Origin: Phocaeicola sp.
Lineage (GTDB): Bacteria > Bacteroidota > Bacteroidia > Bacteroidales > Bacteroidaceae
Assembly (NCBI GenBank): GCA_029257865.1
Contig: JARIAN010000027.1
Span: 1-58,024 of the forward strand
Reading direction: 5' to 3'
DNA length: 58,024 bases
Positions within the stretch are counted from its first letter, which is position 1, and every line of letters starts with the position of its first letter. A program made the translations under genes and the position numbers. Below, piece after piece: positions 9,901 through 18,614 of this stretch. The notes under the pieces are model-generated. The model saw nothing but the letters and a program-made list of their open reading frames with translations. It ran no database searches and was not told the DNA's origin.

Positions 9901-12900
9901 AACGGAGGATGAATCCTTGTAGGTCACAGATGGTATCCAGCGGATCTGCTCCCAGTTCACATTGGAGGATGATGCAATCTCAAACCCTATGTTCGGGAAC
10001 TTCTCGGCATTGGCGATACTGGCCGATACCTCCACGGCATCTGCCTTCTCTGCTGCGGGATAGGTCTTTGTGAAGAGCACTTGCTCCGTATAATTCGGAT
10101 TATCGTTGCCGTTATCGTCCTTTTTGTTGTTTGAACCGATAATGCGCAGCACGACATCATCCGTAGTAACGGGTTTGCTGAACTTTCCTGATACAGAGAA
10201 GGAAACACCTTCCACATTGGCAACGGTATTCACATCATATACCGCACCTTCCGCAGGTTTGTAAACCGTTGTGGAATAGCCACCCGGCAAGGTCTCAGCC
10301 GTACCGGCATAGGTGATGACAGGCGACCAGGCCACCTTGTCAAAAGCACCGTTGCTCTTTTCTTCCGTACCGGACTGCACGCGGAAATAGATGCGTTCGC
10401 CTTTTTTTATCTCAAATGCGTCCACAGAAGCCGGGTGTGCCGAAACATCTCCCTTGGCAATTTTCAAGTTCCATCTTTCGGCTTTGCCTTTCTGGATTGA
10501 TACACGCACACCGTCTGCCTTGGCATATTCTTCCTTGTCGTAGTCACCTTCGGGTGCAATCAGGCTGACCGTCCCGGAAATGCTGACCTTACCATCCCGG
10601 GGAGCCTGCCATACGCGCACGATGTCCTCCATGGGAGAAGATTTGATGGCTTCTGCCTGTTCTTCGGGGTCGATGGTAATCACCGAAGCGTCAATTTTTC
10701 CGCTATAGATGATGGGACTCGGAGTGTCAGCACTGCTTAACGTGAATGTCGGTACCGCATTGCCGTTGCTGTCAAACTCAAGGTGGTTGAAATAAACTTT
10801 GCCGTTGGAAACGAGGTCAACCAGTCCGTCTCCGTTTATATCACTGAAATATTCGGTAGTCTTGGTTTTGGTACGTGACTTGTCCAAACCGAGTTCAGCT
10901 GTAAAGATATTCCATCCGACCACTCCTTTAGCACCGCCGGAGTTGGTTGAACTCTTGACCGTAGCAAAGCTGTTGATACCGGAAACCTTAATCGCTTCAC
11001 CATAAGAAACCGTTCCGTCTGATGCATTTTTCAGTTGCGGACGATAAAAAACCTTTCCACCTTTGCGGAAAACTTTGTCAGGCAAACCGTCACCATTCAA
11101 ATCGACAAAAGATGATAATCCTTTACTGTTGTCACTGGAATAGCTGTATGAGCCGCCAAATGTGTTGCTTTTCCATTTGCTGAAATCGTTCGGGCCCACA
11201 CCGGCATAGAATGATCCGCTGGTGGAAGAACTTACCGTACCTCCCAATGCGGTCGGTTTGTCACTGAACCGTTTGGTGACGGATTGCAGGGGATTGACAA
11301 ATCCGGCATCCAGCCCGTCATTGTGCGTGTTCCACGTTTCTTGACTGTCCTTGAAGGGGACATATCCCTTGTCGGACTGCACGTCGTCGTAGTAGCTGAA
11401 CTTTTGGAAAGACACCTCCTGCCCGTTAGAGTCAAGGTGACGCACACCGGCGAGCAGTTCACGGTTGAACGCACCGTTCCGGTACTCAAAAGCATAGCTT
11501 CTGAGCACGTTTCCCCGGAAGTTCACCGTCACTTTCTCCAGCAGGCGGTTGGAAGAGGTCAGGTAGCCGTAACGGGCGTTGTTGGTCTTCACCTGCCGGG
11601 TCTTGCCGCCTTCAAACGTCACGACGGTATGGGGCTCCTGTCCTGCATTTCCGGCACGCACCTCTTTCAGGTAGAGCGCCTTGGCTTTCAAGCCGCCGCG
11701 GATATCTTCATCGGCTGCCTCATACACATATTCCATGAAGTCGCCGTGCGTTTCTTCCACCCGGCGCAGTTTCCACTCGGAAATCACCTCACGGGTATTG
11801 CCGGAAACATCCGTGAATATGCCTTTCAGAACGGCACCTTCACCGCCATAGGTGTATTTCACACCCTGCTTGTCGGTGACTTCCCAGTAATAGTCTGCCG
11901 GACTGCTGCCCTTGCGGATGATACGGCTGAAGTCTCCTCCCTGACGGGTATAGAACTGCCGGTCTGCCTTGCGGGGCATCTTGTCTCCACGGTGGGCCAC
12001 ACCCATCTGTCCCTTTTCGTCCATGGTCGAGAGCATGGAGCCGGAGAGCAGGTAGGTTTCCGTCTCGCTGGCCATGTCATAGCGCGGCACGCCCCATCGG
12101 GTGTCCAATGAGATGGAAGGAACTGAAAGGCTCCATCCTTCACCGAGCCAGCCGCTGCCGCCCTCGCTGCTGTACTGGATGCCTAGTGAGGGGGCCATGC
12201 CGTTTCGGGCAGGCGGCATTTCAAAGGCATACTGCAGGCTGGCCGTTCCGCGGTTGTTGGCCTGCGGTGGAGCAATCAGGTTGATTTTGGCCGTTGGGTC
12301 GGCGGCCTTGATGTCGTTCATCATGGTCGGCGCAAATCCTTCGGTCTCCGGCGATTCGGGTGCCTGAATCACGCCATTGATCATATCCGTGAAGTGGGTG
12401 GTTCGTGACACCACGCAGGCTTCCTGTTTGTCGACCTTCACTCTTTCCAGCGCCACCCAGTGTTTGGTGTCGTTGTTAAAATAATAGGTACGGATGTCGT
12501 CTTCAGTGTAGCCGCTCGGAATGCGGGTGCGGTCGTACTTCAACCGGACGGTGGCTCCCTTTTCCGTAAAGTGTATGCCGTGCGGCAGGAAACGTACGCC
12601 TTCTCCCTCGGCCGTGACATTGGTCATGCCGAAATCCAGTGCCGGCAGGTCCATTTCACGCAGGGGACGCATGGTCAGCTTTCTGGCTGCCAGCATGACG
12701 CCATGATCTACCAGCAGCGCACCGTTGGCATTTTTCAGGCTGTCTGCCTTGTCTTGGGCAAAATGCTTCCCTTCCATCCGGGCAACCGGAGTCTGAAAAG
12801 CGCGTTCATAATCTGCCTTGCCTTTCTTCAGTGTCGGGAAGGAAGCGGTCAGGGTCTTGCCGGAGGCGGTAGTGGCACTGAGCGTGAGGCTGCTGCCCGA

Positions 12901-13647
12901 TACGGGAACGATGCCTTCGAACTCGCCGTCCTGCAATGTAAGTACGGTATGTCCTGCCTTGACCGTCCGGGCTCCGTTACGGACGAAGCCGTGCACATAG
13001 GCCAGGTCGCCATAGACTACCGGAGTTTGTGACAGCGTAAGTGCCTGTCCGGGTCCCGATGCCGTTTCGACATGCAGGTTGCGTACCGAATAGCTCCTGC
13101 CTTCGGGAGCCGTGAAAAGTACGCGGTTGACGCCTTCATGCAGCCAGGCCGGGTGAATCTCCTCGCGGACATGGGTCCAGCCGTCGGATGCCGTGGCCAT
13201 ATAACCGCCGGTGGCCGGACGGTCGTTGATGCTCTTGGCTACGGCTCCGGAGTGATCCGCACCCTGCAGCTCGTAACACAGCCAGACGCGGGCGTCCGAC
13301 GGAATTGTCCGGGAGAGGTTGATTTCAAAGATGTTGTCCTCGGGGTTGTCGGCAGTCTTCCCTTCGGGAATACCGACCGAACCGTAGCGGAGGGTGGCAT
13401 AGGCGGCTGTCGTGCCTGCTGCCTGTATCGGAGTGGAAGAAGTGCGGTGGGCAGTTGCCGCCTTTGCAGGACGGCTGCCGTCTTCTTTTTTCCTGCCGCT
13501 GTCTTCGGATTTTTCTTGCCGGATTTCCGGTGCCGTTTCCATCTGGAGCTGCGCACTCGGAGACTGGCCGGACAGATATTGCGAACCGGCAATGCCGGCT
13601 GCCGCCAGCGCCACGGCTGATGCGGCGATGATAATTGTCCGTTTCAT
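3916..13647 (-). CDS. Giant SpvB/FG-GAP/RHS-repeat polymorphic toxin with papain-like C-terminal tip
   Basis: A 3243-residue exported protein. A signal/anchor segment lies at residues 1-27. A SpvB-type domain starts near residue 446 (NLIAPPQANNRG, SLGIQYSSEGGSGWLGEGW). At least six DxNGDGxxD FG-GAP/VCBS-like motifs follow, then many YD repeats, then an RHS-core end (GLYYYGARYYDPRLGLFLS, about residues 3025-3070). The last about 165 residues differ in style and AT content. They contain GHMAIL with His3089 and FGSNCAR with Cys3188, the His-before-Cys order of circularly permuted papain-like (NlpC/P60-LRAT) enzymes. This suggests a hydrolase or acyltransferase tip; the substrate is unknown. The gene follows a sorting-tail protein by 21 bp and precedes a candidate immunity gene. 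Confidence 0.85.
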   Translation of the reverse strand: MKRTIIIAASAVALAAAGIAGSQYLSGQSPSAQLQMETAPEIRQEKSEDSGRKKEDGSRPAKAATAHRTSSTPIQAAGTTAAYATLRYGSVGIPEGKTADNPEDNIFEINLSRTIPSDARVWLCYELQGADHSGAVAKSINDRPATGGYMATASDGWTHVREEIHPAWLHEGVNRVLFTAPEGRSYSVRNLHVETASGPGQALTLSQTPVVYGDLAYVHGFVRNGARTVKAGHTVLTLQDGEFEGIVPVSGSSLTLSATTASGKTLTASFPTLKKGKADYERAFQTPVARMEGKHFAQDKADSLKNANGALLVDHGVMLAARKLTMRPLREMDLPALDFGMTNVTAEGEGVRFLPHGIHFTEKGATVRLKYDRTRIPSGYTEDDIRTYYFNNDTKHWVALERVKVDKQEACVVSRTTHFTDMINGVIQAPESPETEGFAPTMMNDIKAADPTAKINLIAPPQANNRGTASLQYAFEMPPARNGMAPSLGIQYSSEGGSGWLGEGWSLSVPSISLDTRWGVPRYDMASETETYLLSGSMLSTMDEKGQMGVAHRGDKMPRKADRQFYTRQGGDFSRIIRKGSSPADYYWEVTDKQGVKYTYGGEGAVLKGIFTDVSGNTREVISEWKLRRVEETHGDFMEYVYEAADEDIRGGLKAKALYLKEVRAGNAGQEPHTVVTFEGGKTRQVKTNNARYGYLTSSNRLLEKVTVNFRGNVLRSYAFEYRNGAFNRELLAGVRHLDSNGQEVSFQKFSYYDDVQSDKGYVPFKDSQETWNTHNDGLDAGFVNPLQSVTKRFSDKPTALGGTVSSSTSGSFYAGVGPNDFSKWKSNTFGGSYSYSSDNSKGLSSFVDLNGDGLPDKVFRKGGKVFYRPQLKNASDGTVSYGEAIKVSGINSFATVKSSTNSGGAKGVVGWNIFTAELGLDKSRTKTKTTEYFSDINGDGLVDLVSNGKVYFNHLEFDSNGNAVPTFTLSSADTPSPIIYSGKIDASVITIDPEEQAEAIKSSPMEDIVRVWQAPRDGKVSISGTVSLIAPEGDYDKEEYAKADGVRVSIQKGKAERWNLKIAKGDVSAHPASVDAFEIKKGERIYFRVQSGTEEKSNGAFDKVAWSPVITYAGTAETLPGGYSTTVYKPAEGAVYDVNTVANVEGVSFSVSGKFSKPVTTDDVVLRIIGSNNKKDDNGNDNPNYTEQVLFTKTYPAAEKADAVEVSASIANAEKFPNIGFEIASSSNVNWEQIRWIPSVTYKDSSSVDRTLAIPAHYRMFTHAVKESHSYTFAATDTAVIVKPRITVAKGFNGDVTLTVKTADKLLAKKTFTITEGAVKADVLKLENPGTEKVWFEYHYSGTLSDDALTVSRVLLQSDTLGLPKDSVNAGFYAEGVNSGFGMLYRGWGGFVYNASEGRYGKPIDEALLKLPEDENAKIDPLTLPFTPIGTDQMSPDRWIGQRQEIYLTATEAGTARLAEQDVVITNPLDNQVDVAGLAGDCLQGTGAAAVTQVATSKSSVTQGGAMGFTVNTAEGNATTDVTMMDMNGDGYPDIVAGGVVQYTNSQGGISGEKSQKLEKISSENSSSSKGYGGNPVASVSSIVKLIKHSPQTAANSQTKWQAQFSLSGSGSYNKDEAAVQFIDMNGDGLPDQILKNKQVRINLGYTFSDPMDWGLERIQGGESKAFNAGASGGAGGGMGEELVKGSSVNKASGSFMAGFGIVSSESKEAYNLMDINSDGLPDKVWKEGNGIKVSFNTGNAFLSPINWKGASALSESASTSESVNAAFTISINLLLPPIKISTNPGASTGHSISRPTYALQDVDGDGYLDIVKSEKESELKVTRSTIGRTNMLKAVTNSLGGTFTLDYAHTAPTYGLPGGKWVMSSLTVDDGIHDDGPLMTTAFEYKDGKRDRHEREFLGFGEVITRNLDTEKENALYRKSVQKYDVSGYYTQGNLVNASVEDAAGKVYTETRNEYDGYYLTAKGDEYTFTAQPVLCSDRASAFVPLRYTANLQYEGAAQGMITSEAWNEYYLTGHHGELKSYKFSNKGKLGSKGDGKFDYQTSIRYTSNSNRNILGLPTDVTVTGGDGKVYHQVSAVYDTKYPNHLTKITQQLGNGEAVTDYRYDSFGNILQKTLPANAKGQRMWYKYRYEPEMNMYVERVEDAFGYRSEAGNFDYRYGIAKERRDLNNFYYETDVDDLGRITGVRGPNELATGVPYIIAFEYSPKAEFTANGITAPAYAVTKHYDIQHPDDDMETVTFVDGFGRPVQVKKDGVVTSASEGTVSDAQNVMIVSGRNVYDAFGRVAKAYYPVTEELGKRTDFNKAFDGVSPTVTVYDVLDRATEVTLPDESKTLTAYTTDAGSRALVTTVTDALGNKQATYTNGSGKTVMTKQLSGPDGEITTTFEYDGIDRLVRVTDTEGNVTTSVYDMGDRRTEVNHPASGITTFTYDALGNVLTKQTANLAKEGKSITYDYDYHRLTGINYPDHPENNVKYYYGGRNASQNRIGRLMLREDGTGAIEYFYGKMGEVTKTRRTLIVPNQAIATYVTQWTYDSHNRLLEMIYPDEEKVTYSYNLGGQLEKVRGYKSYGYDYVNRIGYDKFEQRTYLKYCNGAETFYTYEPARRRLQNLTVNAGGKSIMDNGYTYDAVSNVLSVANKAALPESGKAGGQMAHAYTYDALYRLASATGTYAGADSKTASYRLEMGYDNMHRIVSKKQHLTQQGVQFDGTLHVGYELAYTYGKTEGKKFQLAEVKDANYRTEENPDSVAKVDNNHTYTYDANGNLVYVNTGRIKQDGTLDSTAAERKLRWDEENRLTASDDNGFVTNYWYDADGERTVKTSGEGEQLYVNSEFAGGRTNTAKFSLYVSPYLVANQGGRYTKHIYIGSQRIVSKIGDFDSYGSDPRRIQYAGSETDGLSVNYKQKYSAQQQVIKDNYAIFEVPYNGTDNNDYVDGQGFCCDDGSPEAAQTRALALENNFQDPDAYEKLQFYYHPDHLGSSSYITNLDGEVVQHIEYVPFGEVFIEERNSIWNTPYLFNAKEFDEETGLYYYGARYYDPRLGLFLSVDRYAEKYPNAMAYNYTINNPINLLEINGDSVAVLKAPKGAGGAGHMAILIQKENKKWALWSKNGTNQSSGFSGTPNNDQWGVGEFNTPRDFLQSELNPIIDVENNIREYTEAYVIPATAHEDRKAEEGAKKELKKDYFVFGSNCARTVQSALDNAGKKDGSIQWWEQAAGIVSFAREKVPNLVYKRIKKQNSGEVIKIK

Positions 13648-13668
13648 GATATTTCGGTTTTAGTTGAA

Positions 13669-16653
13669 CTATTTGGCTATAATCTTCCGGGTCTTTTCCC
13701 AATCCGGACCGATGGCCTTGACTACATAGACTCCTGGGGCGGGTGCCTCGAAGCGCGAGCGTTTGGTTGTTCCACCTTCCATGAACTGCTCGTGAACCAG
13801 TTTGCCGGAAGCGTCGAATACCATCAGCGTGACATCCCCGGGCTGGTCCTGCTCCAGCACGACATCAAAGATACCGGTCGTGCCGTCAGGCTTTACCTGG
13901 AACGAATCGTCCCTGTTACCGTTTCCTTGGCTGTTTCCTTCACCGTTTCCGGGCCGGTCTGACCAGCCGATGAGGGAACCTTCCTTCTTTTCTGTTCCGT
14001 TGGGGAGTGTCGGGTCGCACTCACTGCCTACATGTACCGTGAAGAGGGCTGTGTTTGTCTTGGGATTCTCAACCTGTACATTGCCCGAATAGGTGAAATC
14101 GGGAATTGGCTCTCCGTTTACGGTAAGTCCGGTAATATGTGTTTCACCGGTTCCGAACTTGATGCACAGACGCCATGCCCGGATGTTCCATTGGGTAAAG
14201 CGGCGGATGACCTTGCCGTTGAGCTTGTACGATACGGTAATGCCTTCGAGTCCCAGCGTGAGGACGTCTCCTTCCTTGATGCGGATAAACTGGGTAAGGC
14301 TCGTGTGTCCGTCGATAATCATATGAGCCCTGTCGCCTCTGACATCAAAGCCGAACTGCGTGATGTCGTCGGATATTCTCGGTTCCACACCGAGACGGTA
14401 GTTGGAGTTGGTTCCTGTCACCGTCCAGGAGACTTCTCCGGATGCGAAGATCCGCTTGTCGTGTACGTAGGTGGTGTATAGCGGTCCGCCTGTTCCGTAG
14501 ATGTCGTTGCCGCCACCCTGGGTGACTTTCAGCGTATAGGTGCCGGGAGCCAGTCCGTCAATGCGGTGAGCCTCTCCGGTGAACTTGCCGCTTGCAATGA
14601 TTTCATCCTTGGGTACGCCGGCTACCGTATCGGCTGAGAGCACATAGTCATAGACGGGAGTGCCGATGCGGATGTCAATGTCGATGCTGCCGTCATTGCG
14701 GGGCTTGCCGTCCTCACAGGTGGACGGGGTCGGGAGGGCATCTGCCGCCAGTCCGTCATAATAGGCAAAGGTGAAAACATCGCTGCCGCTGCCGTCCAGA
14801 TCCCAGAACAGGTTGTGGAATACGGTCTTTCCGCGCATGAGGTCCGGCCGGGAGCATTTCACGGCTATCATGTCTTCCGTATCGAACCTGCCTTCCCCGC
14901 TGGGGTCGATGAGCAGCAGGGTACGGTTGCGGCAATACTGCGAGAACTCGTCATCCGGGGTAAGCGCATGGCTCAGTTCTGCCATGTTTCCCGTGTCACC
15001 GATGCCGCCGGTGCGTACAGCGGCTATACGCAGCGGTTCTTCGGAGGTGACGGCCCGGATAAGACCTGACATTGAGCCGGAGGCTTCTGGCAGGAGTATG
15101 GTACGCGTCTGGCTGCCGATACCGTCAATGCGGAGATAGACCTGACCGTCTTCCCTCCGGATGGAAACGGCACTGCCGCTGACTCCGGTGGCCACAGCAG
15201 TAGTGCCGGCCTGTCCGCCGGAGATGACATAGACGTTTCCTTCCCTGTCGAAGCGGTAGCCGTATTCACAGGTGTTGCCGCCGGAGCTGGTAAAGCCCGC
15301 GTCGAATGTGGGATGGCTGAGGGGGCAATAGAAGGAGACGGCTCCTTCACGGCCGGGAAGTGCCGGTGTGACGGCAAAGGCTTCGGTCGCACTTGAGTCC
15401 TGCTCGATGGTGTCAAGGAAGCCTTTTCGGGTAACGGTCATGCCCGTGCCGTTCCAGCGTACCGAGGTGCTGTCTGCCGATGCCGGTACATTGCTGCGTA
15501 CCGTCCATGTACGGTGCATGATGTGCCACAGGGTATCTGCCGGTGAGGTGTAGGTGGTCAGCGGACCGTTGTCGTCACCCCAGAAGATGTACCCTTTGTC
15601 TGGCAAGGGATTGCCGTATTCACGCCCCATGACGAGCAGGCGGCTGACGGACGACTCCGCATAGGGATTGCCGTCGTGGAAAGTATCGTTTGCCCGCAAG
15701 GTGGCATAGACAGGTTCTTCCTCGTAGGAAGTGGTGGAGAGGGGCTGGTAGAGAGCGGAAGCGGCATCCGAGCCGATGGCTGTCACCCGGTGGTGATAAC
15801 CCAAGTTCTCGTCCTTGTCCCATATCAGGTTGCCTTCACTGTCCAGATAGGAGTTGTTCAGGGTGATTCCATACTTGACGGCCAGGTAGCTTTCCACTTT
15901 CCTGCGTTCTGCCGGGGTGAGGTAACGTCCGTAGATGATGACTTCGGGGGAATAGCCGTCAAAACGGTTGTTCCCGAATGCCGTTGCATCATAACCGGTG
16001 CTGAACTGCGGATTGGATGCGGAATAAGTACCGCCGACAAACAGATTCGATACGGAGTTTTCTCCCCAAAGGCCCGTTCCGGGACGGTTGCTCTTCAGAT
16101 AGGTGAGCACGCGGACGGAGGACTCCCGGAAGTCTGTCGCAGACTGTCTGTCAGAGGAGGAGAACAAGAGGTCTTCTCCCGTTTCCTTTCCGTAGTCCAG
16201 CGGCTCCGTGCCGTTGGCACGTACGGCCTTGTCCTTGGACAGGATGGATCCGCCGCCTTTCCTCCCGTCAAGGGAATAGAGCAGCATATCCTTGTCGTGA
16301 CTCTCGGGAGGCAGGGCAAAGACACTGAAGACAGTAGCCTGTGAAAAGTTGGAGAACTTGAAGGAAGCTGTTTTTCCGTAGCTTCCTCCTGAAAGGTACA
16401 GTGCCGGATGAAAATTGAATGCCGGCGCGAAGGAGCGGGTCTGGGTGTATTCGCTTCCCGGTTTTCCGCTGCGGTCAAGAGAGCGCAATTTTACGGAATC
16501 CCCTGCGAGATCCATCCAGCGGTATGCGCCTTGAAGGTCTGCCGTCACGGGCAATGTCTGGAACCACAACTCTGTTCCTTTGACACCGCCGGGGGACTGT
16601 GCACCCGCTGTCACAACTCCTGCACCGAATAGAAGTAGCATTAGTTGCTTCAT
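13669..16653 (-). CDS. Secreted protein with LamG-like/DUF8202-type region and C-terminal sorting tail
   Basis: A 994-residue protein. The signal peptide (MKQLMLLLFGAGVVTAGAQS) is clear. The N-terminal half includes YLAVKYGITLNNSYLDS and AIGSDAASAL, typical of large Bacteroidetes surface proteins with a DUF8202-like region. The C-terminus (GVYVVKAIGPDWEKTRKIIAK region, preceded by VTLMVFDASGKLVHEQ) resembles a type IX secretion/Por sorting tail. It is the first gene of the RHS operon, 21 bp upstream of the giant RHS gene, so it may help display or export the RHS protein. If the host lacks T9SS, the tail would act as a periplasmic or outer-membrane anchor. The partner role is inference. Confidence 0.75.
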   Translation of the reverse strand: MKQLMLLLFGAGVVTAGAQSPGGVKGTELWFQTLPVTADLQGAYRWMDLAGDSVKLRSLDRSGKPGSEYTQTRSFAPAFNFHPALYLSGGSYGKTASFKFSNFSQATVFSVFALPPESHDKDMLLYSLDGRKGGGSILSKDKAVRANGTEPLDYGKETGEDLLFSSSDRQSATDFRESSVRVLTYLKSNRPGTGLWGENSVSNLFVGGTYSASNPQFSTGYDATAFGNNRFDGYSPEVIIYGRYLTPAERRKVESYLAVKYGITLNNSYLDSEGNLIWDKDENLGYHHRVTAIGSDAASALYQPLSTTSYEEEPVYATLRANDTFHDGNPYAESSVSRLLVMGREYGNPLPDKGYIFWGDDNGPLTTYTSPADTLWHIMHRTWTVRSNVPASADSTSVRWNGTGMTVTRKGFLDTIEQDSSATEAFAVTPALPGREGAVSFYCPLSHPTFDAGFTSSGGNTCEYGYRFDREGNVYVISGGQAGTTAVATGVSGSAVSIRREDGQVYLRIDGIGSQTRTILLPEASGSMSGLIRAVTSEEPLRIAAVRTGGIGDTGNMAELSHALTPDDEFSQYCRNRTLLLIDPSGEGRFDTEDMIAVKCSRPDLMRGKTVFHNLFWDLDGSGSDVFTFAYYDGLAADALPTPSTCEDGKPRNDGSIDIDIRIGTPVYDYVLSADTVAGVPKDEIIASGKFTGEAHRIDGLAPGTYTLKVTQGGGNDIYGTGGPLYTTYVHDKRIFASGEVSWTVTGTNSNYRLGVEPRISDDITQFGFDVRGDRAHMIIDGHTSLTQFIRIKEGDVLTLGLEGITVSYKLNGKVIRRFTQWNIRAWRLCIKFGTGETHITGLTVNGEPIPDFTYSGNVQVENPKTNTALFTVHVGSECDPTLPNGTEKKEGSLIGWSDRPGNGEGNSQGNGNRDDSFQVKPDGTTGIFDVVLEQDQPGDVTLMVFDASGKLVHEQFMEGGTTKRSRFEAPAPGVYVVKAIGPDWEKTRKIIAK

Positions 16654-17086
16654 CGCTTGTGTGATTAAGGTTAATGATGGGAAAGGTTACCGGCCTTTCC
16701 AATGGATTGTGTCCGCTGAAGAAGTAAGGTAGGTGCGGACGGAGCTACAAAAGAGAGAATATGGTCCGGAATATGTTATCCGGTTGAAGACATCATTCCG
16801 ATGCCGACAATGGGAGGTATAGCTCCAGTGGCAAATATAAGGTTTTCTTTTGTTGTTGTAAACAAAAAGAAAAATAAATTTCACTTTTAACACTGGAACC
16901 GCATAATAAATCACATATACGTACCATTATGCAATTTATGCATATTCGTTAACTACATGATAGCATCTACAGAATTTTATTATTCATCTCACATCTGGAA
17001 TTCTCTTTGTAATGCGTTTTAATGGAATAAATTACAAGAAAAGCAGAAAAACACGCCTTCTTTCTGATAAGGTCAAGACTTTAATA
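16654..17086. other. Intergenic region with putative RHS-operon promoter
   Basis: This 433-bp AT-rich gap separates the RHS operon from the mobile-element region. On the minus strand TATATTTG (16832-16839) fits the -7 consensus, with TTTA at -33 spacing 19, giving a roughly 170-nt leader for the 16653 gene. No other convincing structure was seen. The left edge of the mobile element may lie here, but no matching att repeat could be identified. Confidence 0.4.
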
Positions 17087-17508
17087 TCATTTGTTGCTTT
17101 GTTTCTCTTTTTTCAGTTCTTTATTGATGGTAGAAACTATACATTCGTTCAACATGTATTTCAATTCTTCGCTGTCCTTGGCATATTGTCCGGAAATATA
17201 GTAGACTTCCTTTATAGCTGTGTTTCTAAATTCTTTAATGATAGCACCCTCTGGGATGAGTCTTTCTGTTTGCCAGTAATCAAGGACCAAATTAACCATG
17301 GTTGCGCGAAGTTGTTTCTGGTATCTACAGACAGTTTCTTGAAAGAAAGTTGTTCCACCATATCAGATTCACCTGGATTTATCGGACAATCATTGTTCGT
17401 GTCGTATTGCGGACCATATTGCATATAGTCCTGCCACATTCCTAAGTTTTTTTCGACTTCTACATAGCAAGTATTTAGGTTTCTCTTCTTATTTTTCTTT
17501 TTACCCAT
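17087..17508 (-). pseudogene. Hypothetical gene split by a -1 frameshift
   Basis: Two overlapping minus-strand frames (17212-17508 and 17087-17299) read as one protein of about 140 residues if one T is restored in the T-run near 17341-17345. The join gives EQLSFQETVCRYQKQLRAT, running smoothly into MVNLVLDYWQTERLIPEGA. Without the correction, the first frame ends in 30 atypical residues. The N-terminus is very basic (MGKKKNKKRN). The family is not recognised. This could be a real inactivating mutation, a phase-variable homopolymer or a sequencing error. Confidence 0.6.
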
Positions 17509-17626
17509 ATGATAAGTTGAATGTATTTTACAAAAGTAATCAAAGTTTGATTAACGTTGTAACATATATTTTCGATAAATAAATCAAACAAATAACTTCC
17601 ATTGTACAGATACAATGAACCTTTTC

Positions 17627-18493
17627 TTATTTGAATAAAATTCTGTATAGTTCATCTAATGACGAATTCTTTTTATCGGACTGTCTCTGCATTTCTACTT
17701 CTAATTTCTGTAAGTGGTCAACTCCAGATTTACCGCTATACTTGTTTCGTTTCCCTTTATCTGTCCGCGCAGCTTTCACATACAGATGGGCAAACTCTAT
17801 ATGGCCTTTCATGTTGGCCGTGAGGCTGGCAAAGTTGGTAAACTCACAACCTACCACAATGCCGGAGAATACGGAAATAATCCGGGTGATGATTCTCCAT
17901 TCCTTGTACAACAAGACATACAGCTCTTCTTTCTCCAGCGGACTCTTGTCACATAGCTGAATCCGATAACAGCATAGCAGAAACGAATAACGTACATAGG
18001 CATTCTTGTATCGGGGAATTGGATTCTGTCTGATACATTCATATAGTTCCTGTAATTGTTTACAGACGGGTTGAATCAAATCGGAAACCACCACATGTCC
18101 CGAGAGTTGCAGCTGCAGAACAATGTAGCAAAACGACTTTTGCAGGCTGTCACCTTCCTGAAAGTTCCTCGAAGCATAATCCAGCAAGTCTGTGACATCC
18201 GCCGGCCTGAACATATAGTGTAGGTGTGAGCGGATGAGAGGATGGGAGAAGATGTGGTTATAGCTGGCTCCTAAAAAACTGATTGTGTAATCATCGCTGA
18301 AAGCCACCTTTCTCAGATGAAGCAATGTACCCCATATCATTCTTTTATGAGTTTCCTCATTTGCACAAGCCATTGAAGACAGAAAGTTGTCCACTGCCCA
18401 GGTTCCGGCCTGTAAACTTTCTTCCAGCCTGCTTTCATAAAAAGAGGCATTGTATATCGCAATGCCCTTTGACTGTATAAAATCTGATGCCAT
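17627..18493 (-). CDS. Hypothetical protein, predicted all-helical
   Basis: A 288-residue protein with no signal peptide. It has long helix-like stretches and a lysine-rich C-terminal tail (RTDKGKRNKYSGKSG). I recognise no family. It stands alone on the minus strand near the left end of the mobile-element region, with AT-rich flanks. Codon use and a regular length suggest a real gene. Function unknown. Confidence 0.65.
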   Translation of the reverse strand: MASDFIQSKGIAIYNASFYESRLEESLQAGTWAVDNFLSSMACANEETHKRMIWGTLLHLRKVAFSDDYTISFLGASYNHIFSHPLIRSHLHYMFRPADVTDLLDYASRNFQEGDSLQKSFCYIVLQLQLSGHVVVSDLIQPVCKQLQELYECIRQNPIPRYKNAYVRYSFLLCCYRIQLCDKSPLEKEELYVLLYKEWRIITRIISVFSGIVVGCEFTNFASLTANMKGHIEFAHLYVKAARTDKGKRNKYSGKSGVDHLQKLEVEMQRQSDKKNSSLDELYRILFK

Positions 18494-18614
18494 ATCGCAT
18501 AAACGTATTAGAACTCAAAGGTATAGAGTATTCATGAGATTACATCATCCATTTGCATTTTTAACGGCACGTATTATGATTTTTATCGCTTCTCCATAAC
18601 CGGTTCAGGATTGC

